From positions 1 through 40,971 of the forward strand of contig CAMBGQ010000014.1 in assembly GCA_945866215.1 (NCBI GenBank): a stretch of DNA of 40,971 bases. The letters are read 5' to 3'. This document shows, in pieces, positions 35,392 to 40,971 of this stretch. Origin of the DNA: Opitutus sp. GAS368 (lineage in GTDB: Bacteria; Verrucomicrobiota; Verrucomicrobiia; Opitutales; UBA953). A program made the translations under genes and the position numbers. The stretch's first letter is position 1; every line of letters starts with the position of its first letter. The notes beneath the pieces were generated by a model that was not told where the DNA came from, searched no databases, and worked only from the letters and a program-made list of their open reading frames with translations.

Positions 35392-36378
35392 ATGAAGAAG
35401 ACGCGTATCCTCCTCACGACCACCTCCTTTCAGGACACCCCGGGTGAACACCATAAGTTGCTCGCCGAGACAGGCTGGGAAATCGTCGCCGCCCGCGGTC
35501 CGCTCAACGAAGCGGACACCCTTGCGCTGATGGGTGAGTTCGACGGCTACATCTGCGGCGATGACCTGATTACCGCCGCGGTCATCGAAAAGGCCCTGCC
35601 CCGCCTCAAGGTCGTTTCGAAGTACGGTATCGGGGTCGACAAGATCGACGTAAAAACCCTGACAGCCAAGGGTATCCCCCTGCTCTTCACCCCCGGCGTC
35701 AACCATACCACGGTCGCCGAGCACACCTTCCTCCTCCTGCTCGCTTTAGAAAAGAACTTCTACTTCCACACCGACTCCACCCGTTCCGGCGGCTGGAAGC
35801 GCAAGACGGGGCGCGAGCTGCTCGATAAGACGATTGGCATCATTGGCATGGGCCGCATCGGCAAGGAAGTCGCCATCCGTGCCCGTGCCTTCGGCATGAA
35901 GGTCGTCGGCTTCGACCTCTATTGGGATGATAAGTTCTCCGCCCAGTACGACGTGCAGCGCGCCGCCACGATGGACGAAGTCTTTGCGGTCTCCGACTAC
36001 CTCTCCCTGCACACGAACCTGACCCCCGAGACGCGCGACCTGATTTGCGCCGAGAATATCGCCAAGATGAAGCAGGGCGTGCTCATCCTCAACTGCGCCC
36101 GCGGCGAGATCGTCCACACCGACGACATCGCGGCCGCGCTCAAGTCCGGCCAGGTCGGTGGTTACGGCACCGACGTGCTCGACGAAGAGCCGCCGCGCGC
36201 CGATCACCCGCTCACCAAGCTCGCGAACTGCGTCGTCACACCGCACATCGGTTCCCGCACCGCTGAGAGCGTCCAGCGCCAGGCGGTTGCCGCCGTCACG
36301 AACCTCATCCGCGCGATGCACGGCGAGAAGCCCCTCGCCCAGATCAACCCGGAAGTCCCAGTGAAGAAGGTCGTCTAA
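35392..36378 (+). CDS. D-2-hydroxyacid dehydrogenase (NAD-dependent)
   Basis: The protein is 328 aa from ATG 35392. A TTG 18 bases upstream is in frame but less likely. The N-terminal substrate domain has SKYGIGVDKID (76-86), the Rossmann motif is GIIGMGRIGKEV (149-160), and the catalytic residues are R237 (NCARGEIV), E266 (DVLDEEPP) and H285 (TPHIGS). These match the phosphoglycerate/glyoxylate/hydroxypyruvate reductase superfamily. It converts a 2-keto acid to a D-2-hydroxyacid or back. It is the first gene of the rightward hexuronate run and diverges from exuT across 107 bases. Its exact substrate is unknown and need not be phosphoglycerate. Confidence 0.9.
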   Translation: MKKTRILLTTTSFQDTPGEHHKLLAETGWEIVAARGPLNEADTLALMGEFDGYICGDDLITAAVIEKALPRLKVVSKYGIGVDKIDVKTLTAKGIPLLFTPGVNHTTVAEHTFLLLLALEKNFYFHTDSTRSGGWKRKTGRELLDKTIGIIGMGRIGKEVAIRARAFGMKVVGFDLYWDDKFSAQYDVQRAATMDEVFAVSDYLSLHTNLTPETRDLICAENIAKMKQGVLILNCARGEIVHTDDIAAALKSGQVGGYGTDVLDEEPPRADHPLTKLANCVVTPHIGSRTAESVQRQAVAAVTNLIRAMHGEKPLAQINPEVPVKKVV

Positions 36379-36400
36379 TCTCCCCACCGAAATCTTACCC

Positions 36401-37495
36401 ATGAGCGAAGTCTTTTACGTCGTCCCCCGCGCTGCCCACGAGGCGCTTGTCACCGCCGCCTACGTCAAGCGCGGCTTCGGTGCCAAGGAGTCGGCCCAGG
36501 CCGCTCAGATGGCCAGCATGGCCACGCACCACGGCATCCGCACGCACAACGCCCTCAAAGCGCTGCACCTCGATGAACTCTTCGGCTCCGGCGCCAAGGT
36601 CCCGGGCTGCACGCCCAACGCCAGCGTCACGAAGAAGGCCACGCGCTTCGAAACCGCGGAAGTCTGGGACGCCCATCAGAAGCTCGGTCAGGCCGTCGCC
36701 GTCGACGCTATCAACCGCTGCATCGAGCTCGCCGACAAATACGGCGTGGGCACGGTCTCGGTCGACAACGCCTTCCACTACCTCTGGGGCGGTGGCTATG
36801 TGATGGAAGCCGCCAAGCGCGGTTATATCGCTTATACAAACTGCACCGCCACGCTCGCGGAAGTCGTCCCCTTCCAGGGCAAACACCCGACGCTTGGCAC
36901 CAACCCGCACTCGTGGGGCTTCCCCACCACCGACGCCGTCGGGTTCCCGATCGTGATTGACTGGGCCACCTCCGTCATCGCCATGGGCCGCGTCCAGGTG
37001 CTCAAGCGGGAAGGCAAGATGCTCCCGCCTGACGCCGCGGTGGACAAGGACGGCAAGATCACCCTCGATCCGAACGAAGCCGTCTCGCTCATCCCCTTCG
37101 GCGCCCACAAGGGCTACGGGCTCTCGCTCATCAACGAAATCGTCGCCGGCTTTATCGGTGGCTCCCTGCCGACGATTCGCAGCCGCACGCATGTCCCCGG
37201 CGAGAAGCAGGCCTGCGCCTTCTTCTTCCAGGTGATTCACCCGGACGCCATCAGCTCCGGCGTCTTCGCCCAGGGCCGCAGCCAGTCCGCCAACGTCAAG
37301 GCGGTCCTCGCCGACATCCTCGGCCACGGCAACGAGAAGTGCATGCTCCCCGGACAGCTCGAAGCGGCCGCCGCCGCTCGCAGCGAGAAGGCGGGCGGAC
37401 TGCTGTTCTCCAAGGCTGAGATCGAAGAGTTTAATAAAGTCGCCGCACACATCGGCCACCCGCCGTTCGATATCGCGGCGCTGCCCACCGGCTGA
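36401..37495 (+). CDS. Ldh2-family (malate/L-lactate/ureidoglycolate type) dehydrogenase
   Basis: The protein is 364 aa. It belongs to the family unrelated to classical Rossmann lactate dehydrogenases: ATHHGIRTHN near residue 42, an AYTNCTATLAEV segment, GTNPHSWGFPT and AHKGYGLSLINEIVAGFIGG. Members oxidise L-2-hydroxyacids or reduce 2-keto acids and imines with NAD(P)H (L-sulfolactate, malate, ureidoglycolate, 2,3-diketogulonate reductases). It begins 22 bases after the D-2-hydroxyacid dehydrogenase, probably in one transcript. Side by side, the two enzymes could interconvert D and L forms of a 2-hydroxyacid through the keto acid. No Shine-Dalgarno motif is seen. Confidence 0.88.
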   Translation: MSEVFYVVPRAAHEALVTAAYVKRGFGAKESAQAAQMASMATHHGIRTHNALKALHLDELFGSGAKVPGCTPNASVTKKATRFETAEVWDAHQKLGQAVAVDAINRCIELADKYGVGTVSVDNAFHYLWGGGYVMEAAKRGYIAYTNCTATLAEVVPFQGKHPTLGTNPHSWGFPTTDAVGFPIVIDWATSVIAMGRVQVLKREGKMLPPDAAVDKDGKITLDPNEAVSLIPFGAHKGYGLSLINEIVAGFIGGSLPTIRSRTHVPGEKQACAFFFQVIHPDAISSGVFAQGRSQSANVKAVLADILGHGNEKCMLPGQLEAAAAARSEKAGGLLFSKAEIEEFNKVAAHIGHPPFDIAALPTG

Positions 37496-37530
37496 GCGTC
37501 CTCATTTTAAACCCAACCCCTCCCCACATC

Positions 37531-38628
37531 ATGGCTCTCCAAATCAAGTCGGCGAAAGAATGCGCCTTCGACCAAGTCTCCCTCGGTGAAATCATGCTCC
37601 GCCTCGACCCGGGCGAAGGCCGCGTGCGCACCACGCGCCAGTTCCAGGTCTGGGAAGGTGGCGGCGAATACAACGTCGCCCGCGGCCTGCGCAAGTGCTT
37701 CAACCTCCGTACCTCCGTGTGCACAGCGTTCGTCGACAACGAGGTCGGTCGCCTACTCGAGGACTTCGTGATGCAGGGCGGCGTGAACACCGACTTCATC
37801 AAGTGGCGCGAGGACGACGGCATCGGCCGCACGGTCCGCAACGGCCTCAACTTCACCGAGCGTGGCTTCGGCATCCGCGGCGCCGTCGGCGTCCCTGATC
37901 GTGGCAACACCGCCGCCTCGCAGATCAAGCCTGGCGACTTCGACTGGGAATACCTCTTCGGTACGCTCGGCGTCCGCTGGCTCCACACCGGCGGCATCTT
38001 CGCAGCCCTCTCCGAGACCACCGCGCAGGCCACCATCGAAGCCGTCAAGATCGCCAAGAAGCACGGCACCATCGTCTCCTACGACCTGAACTACCGCCCC
38101 TCCCTCTGGAAGACCATCGGTGGACTCAGGAAGGCCCAGGAAGTGAACCGCGAGATCGCCAAGTACGTCGACGTGATGATCGGCAACGAAGAAGACTTCA
38201 CCGCCTCCCTCGGCTTCGAGGTCAAGGGTGCGGACCATAACCTCACCCATATCGAGACCCAGGCGTTCAAGGATATGATTGCCGAAGCCGTGAAGCAGTT
38301 CCCCAACTTCAAGGTCGCCGCGACCACGCTTCGCCGCGTGATCACCGCCACCAAGAACGGCTGGAGCGCCATCTGCTGGCACGACGGTAAGTTCTACGAC
38401 AGCATCCAGTTCCCTGAACTCGAGATCCTCGACCGCGTCGGCGGCGGTGATAGCTTCGCCTCCGGCCTGGTCTTCGGTTTCCTCGAGCACAACGACGCCC
38501 AGAAGGCCGTGAACTACGGCGCTGCCCACGGCGCGCTGGCGTCCACGACCCCCGGCGACACGTCGATGGTCACCCGCAAGGAAGTTGAGAAGCAGCTCGC
38601 CGGCGGCGGCGCCCGCGTCGTCCGCTAA
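37531..38628 (+). CDS. kdgK: PfkB-family sugar kinase, probable 2-keto-3-deoxygluconate kinase
   Basis: The protein is 365 aa, with a PfkB/ribokinase fold. The N-terminal part has [18 protein letters not shown] and [11 protein letters not shown] (KdgK-like). The C-terminal signature is [14 protein letters not shown], with catalytic base D307. The anion-hole motif is GGGD in place of the common GAGD. KdgK phosphorylates 2-keto-3-deoxygluconate to KDPG in hexuronate breakdown. It lies in the same run as uxaC and the SDR, which supports this over ribokinase or fructokinase roles. It is longer than the ~310 aa KdgK of enterics, with inserts around residues 110-130 and 215-260. The KDPG aldolase is not encoded here. 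Confidence 0.82.
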   Translation: MALQIKSAKECAFDQVSLGEIMLRLDPGEGRVRTTRQFQVWEGGGEYNVARGLRKCFNLRTSVCTAFVDNEVGRLLEDFVMQGGVNTDFIKWREDDGIGRTVRNGLNFTERGFGIRGAVGVPDRGNTAASQIKPGDFDWEYLFGTLGVRWLHTGGIFAALSETTAQATIEAVKIAKKHGTIVSYDLNYRPSLWKTIGGLRKAQEVNREIAKYVDVMIGNEEDFTASLGFEVKGADHNLTHIETQAFKDMIAEAVKQFPNFKVAATTLRRVITATKNGWSAICWHDGKFYDSIQFPELEILDRVGGGDSFASGLVFGFLEHNDAQKAVNYGAAHGALASTTPGDTSMVTRKEVEKQLAGGGARVVR

Positions 38629-38683
38629 TCGACCCCTCCTTCCTCCTGCCCTCAAGTCCTCTACCCCTCCTACCCCTATCGTC

Positions 38684-39454
38684 ATGTCCTCCCTCGATCT
38701 CTTCTCCCTCAAAGGCCGCACGGCCGTCGTCATCGGCGGTACGGGCGAACTCTGCGGCGCCATGGCCGAAGGCTTCGCCTCCGCCGGCGCGCACGTGATA
38801 CTCGTCGGTCGCGACCCCGCCAAGGCCGACGCTCGTCTCGCCAAGATCAAGGCCGCCGGCGGCTCTGGCGAATTCATCTCGTGCGAAGCCACCAACAAGG
38901 CTGACCTCATCAAGCTGCGCGACGGCATCCTCGCCCAGCACGGCAAGATCGACGTACTCGTGAACGGTGCAGGCGTCAATTCGGCCACGCCCTTCTTCGA
39001 GATCGACGAGGCTCAGCTCGATAAAATCCTCACGGTGAACATTAAGGGCGTCATCTTCGGCTGCCAGGTGTTCGGCGAAGCGATGGTTGCCGCCGGCAAG
39101 GGCTCGATCATCAACCTCGGTTCGGAATCTGGCATCCTGCCGCTCTCCCGCGTCTTCACCTACTCGGCTTCCAAGGCCGCGGTACATAACCTCTCGAAGA
39201 ACCTCGCCCGCGAATGGGCCGCCAAGGGCGTCCGCGTCAACACGCTCGTCCCGGGCTTCTTCCCGGCCGAACAGAATCGCAAGGTGCTCACCCCTGAGCG
39301 CGTGGCGATGATCCTCGGCAAGACCCCGATGAACCGCTTTGGCGAAGCCAAGGAACTCATCGGTGCCTCCCTCCTCCTCGCTTCCGACGCTGGCAGCTTC
39401 GTCACCGGCGCCGAAATCGTCGTCGACGGCGGCTTCGCCGCGATGTCCATCTAA
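38684..39454 (+). CDS. SDR-family oxidoreductase, probable D-mannonate oxidoreductase
   Basis: The protein is 256 aa from [19 protein letters not shown]. The frame is open to 38585 but only over the kinase gene end. The NAD-binding motif is GGTGELCG (18-25), NGAG is at 94-97, and the catalytic residues are S147, Y160 and K164 (YSASK). The ending [12 protein letters not shown] is typical of classical SDRs. SDR-type enzymes of this look reduce fructuronate to mannonate in uxaC loci of Bacillus and others. Placed 15 bases before uxaC and after kdgK, that role is likely but not proved. A 55-base leader rich in C and T precedes it. Confidence 0.85.
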   Translation: MSSLDLFSLKGRTAVVIGGTGELCGAMAEGFASAGAHVILVGRDPAKADARLAKIKAAGGSGEFISCEATNKADLIKLRDGILAQHGKIDVLVNGAGVNSATPFFEIDEAQLDKILTVNIKGVIFGCQVFGEAMVAAGKGSIINLGSESGILPLSRVFTYSASKAAVHNLSKNLAREWAAKGVRVNTLVPGFFPAEQNRKVLTPERVAMILGKTPMNRFGEAKELIGASLLLASDAGSFVTGAEIVVDGGFAAMSI

Positions 39455-39469
39455 GCGAGACCGACGACA

Positions 39470-40876
39470 ATGGCCTTCATGGACGAACATTTCATCCTCT
39501 CGACCGGCACGGCGCAGCAGCTGTACCACGGCGTCGCGAAGGACCAGCCCATCGTCGACTACCACTGCCACCTGAGCCCGAAGGACATCGCTGACGACCG
39601 TCGCTTCGAGGACCTCACGGCCATCTGGCTCGCGGGCGACCACTACAAATGGCGCGCGATGCGGGCCAACGGCGTCAGCGAAGACCTCATCACCGGCGAA
39701 AAGTCGACGTCGCGCGAGAAGTTCCAGGCCTGGGCCGAGACGGTTCCGTCTACGCTTCGCAATCCCCTCTTTCATTGGACGCACCTCGAGCTACGCCGCC
39801 ACTTTGGCATCCAGGACGTCCTCGAAGGCGCCACGGCCCAGAAGATCTGGGACGAAGCCAACCGCCAGCTGAAGCATGGCGACCTCACGGCCCGCGGCAT
39901 CCTCAAGCTCATGAAGGTGCGCGTCGTCGGCACCACCGATGACCCCGCCGACTCGCTCGACCTCCACCACCAGATTGCGAAGTCTGGCTTCGAGACCAAG
40001 ATCGTCCCGACCTACCGTCCCGACGCCTGCCTCAAGGTGCGCACGCCCGACCGCGTGCAGGCTTGGGCCAAGCGCCTCGCCGCCAGCACGGGCAAGGGCG
40101 CCGACACCTTTGCCGGCCTGATTGCCGGCCTCAACCAGCGCCACGACGACTTCGCCGCCGCGGGCTGCCGCGCCTCTGATCACGGCCTCGACAACTTGCC
40201 AGACGCCGCCTGCACCGAAGCCGAAGCCAAGGCCATCTGGGAGAACGCCATCGCCGGTAAGGCCGCCACGTTCGAGGAAGCCGAAAAATTCACGGCCTTC
40301 ATCATGCTGCACGTCGGCCGCCTCAACCACGCCAAGGGCTGGGCCACCCAGCTCCACCTCGGCGCCGTCCGCGACCCGAACCTCGGTATGCTCAAGCGCC
40401 TCGGTTCTGACGCCGGCTGCGACACCATCGGCGATTTCCGCCAAGGCCCCGGCCTCATCCGCTGGTTCGGCACGCTCTCCGGCGAGAACGCCCTCGGTAA
40501 GACGATCCTCTACAATCTCAACCCGGCCGACACTGCCCTCTTCGCCTGCCTCCCCGGCTCCTTCCAGGACGGCGTGACGCCGGGCAAGATCCAGTACGGC
40601 TCGGGCTGGTGGTTCCTGGACCAGGAACGCGGCATGCGCGACCAGATCAACTCGCTGTCCGACCTCGGCCTGCTCAGCCGCTTCATCGGCATGATCACCG
40701 ACTCGCGCTCCTTCCTCTCCTACCCGCGCCACGAATACTTCCGTCGCATCCTGTGCGACCTCGTCGGCCAGGACGTCGAATCGGGCCGCATCCCGGACCG
40801 CCAGGATTGGAACGAACGCCTAATTGCCGACGTCTGCTACGGCAACGCCAGCCAGTACTTCGGTTTCAAGAAGTAA
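39470..40876 (+). CDS. uxaC: glucuronate/galacturonate isomerase
   Basis: The protein is 468 aa, the normal UxaC length. Features of the amidohydrolase-like fold are present: DYHCHLSPKDIADDRRF (30 onward, metal ligands H32 and H34), TTDDPADSL, AKGWATQLHLGAVRD, and the C-terminal MITDSRSFLSYPRHEYFRR. It isomerises D-glucuronate to D-fructuronate and D-galacturonate to D-tagaturonate. It is the last gene of the rightward run with the D-2-hydroxyacid dehydrogenase, Ldh2-type dehydrogenase, kdgK and SDR genes, and a long hairpin follows. Confidence 0.96.
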   Translation: MAFMDEHFILSTGTAQQLYHGVAKDQPIVDYHCHLSPKDIADDRRFEDLTAIWLAGDHYKWRAMRANGVSEDLITGEKSTSREKFQAWAETVPSTLRNPLFHWTHLELRRHFGIQDVLEGATAQKIWDEANRQLKHGDLTARGILKLMKVRVVGTTDDPADSLDLHHQIAKSGFETKIVPTYRPDACLKVRTPDRVQAWAKRLAASTGKGADTFAGLIAGLNQRHDDFAAAGCRASDHGLDNLPDAACTEAEAKAIWENAIAGKAATFEEAEKFTAFIMLHVGRLNHAKGWATQLHLGAVRDPNLGMLKRLGSDAGCDTIGDFRQGPGLIRWFGTLSGENALGKTILYNLNPADTALFACLPGSFQDGVTPGKIQYGSGWWFLDQERGMRDQINSLSDLGLLSRFIGMITDSRSFLSYPRHEYFRRILCDLVGQDVESGRIPDRQDWNERLIADVCYGNASQYFGFKK

Positions 40877-40893
40877 GAGATATCGACCTTGTC

Positions 40894-40927
40894 GAGACCA
40901 GGTAAGCCTGCGGGCTTGCCCGGTCTC
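40894..40927 (+). terminator. long hairpin after uxaC
   Basis: GAGACC (40894-40899) pairs with GGTCTC (40922-40927), and the inner bases continue pairing (GG-AAGCC with GGCTT-CC). The stem is about 14 pairs with one mismatch and one wobble, closing on a TGCG loop. The tail TTCGTTT is moderately U-rich. It probably ends the hexuronate run. Confidence 0.7.
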
Positions 40928-40941
40928 TTCGTTTGGCAAGT

Positions 40942-40971
40942 ATGATGACATGCCCCATCTGTCACCGAATG
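40942..40971 (+). CDS. possible start of a zinc-knuckle protein gene (partial)
   Basis: ATG at 40942 opens a frame to the window end reading MMTCPICHRM, with a CPxC pair as in N-terminal zinc ribbons (YacG-like proteins are one possibility). It starts 14 bases after the uxaC terminator hairpin, which leaves little space for a promoter. Ten residues are too few for assignment. Confidence 0.3.
   Translation, partial: MMTCPICHRM

Noticed and set aside
1-40971. tRNA or rRNA genes, CRISPR arrays, insertion sequences, prophage or integrase genes
   Set aside because: No cloverleaf, regularly spaced repeat, transposase motif or phage-like gene was recognised on either strand.

Overview
The window looks like a GC-rich, gene-dense chromosomal segment of a Gram-negative bacterium, most likely a verrucomicrobium (Opitutae-like). 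Reasons: giant pseudopilin-like proteins resembling the 'Verru_Chthon cassette' families as I remember them, sugar-acid catabolism genes, a fused SecDF, and almost no Shine-Dalgarno motifs in front of its genes. The taxonomic call is inference. I saw no rRNA, tRNA, insertion sequence, integrase or CRISPR array, and no gene-free stretch above 300 bases.

Region 1 (1-7319) is a divergent sugar-acid type locus. Leftward run an MFS transporter, an enolase-superfamily dehydratase/racemase, a secreted ThuA-domain protein and a second MFS transporter cut by the window edge. Rightward run a DapA-family aldolase/dehydratase and an Old Yellow Enzyme-type oxidoreductase. A 20-bp near-palindrome lies in the divergent promoter region. 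The substrate is unknown.

Region 2 (7326-18499) holds a membrane-anchored methyltransferase and a small Cys-rich secreted protein on the minus strand. They are followed on the plus strand by the most striking element: two tandem, diverged copies of a two-gene module. Each copy is a giant (1283-1381 aa) protein with a prepilin-like N-terminus, followed with overlapping stop and start by a secreted partner. The large proteins carry motifs reminiscent of the minor pseudopilin GspK/PilX. No other pilus or type II secretion gene is present.

Region 3 (18501-31140) is mostly housekeeping: recJ, fused secDF, yajC, kup (K+ uptake), a small lipoprotein, carA, then a leftward run galE, HIT protein, ybeY, queC, queD, queE (preQ0 synthesis for queuosine).

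Region 4 (31247-40971) has leuS, a strong bidirectional terminator, then a hexuronate locus. An ExuT-like transporter diverges from a D-2-hydroxyacid dehydrogenase, an Ldh2-family dehydrogenase, a KdgK-like sugar kinase, a mannonate-oxidoreductase-like SDR and uxaC. No hexonate dehydratase of the UxuA/UxaA type and no KDPG aldolase are in the window. The sequence ends just inside what may be a new zinc-knuckle protein gene.
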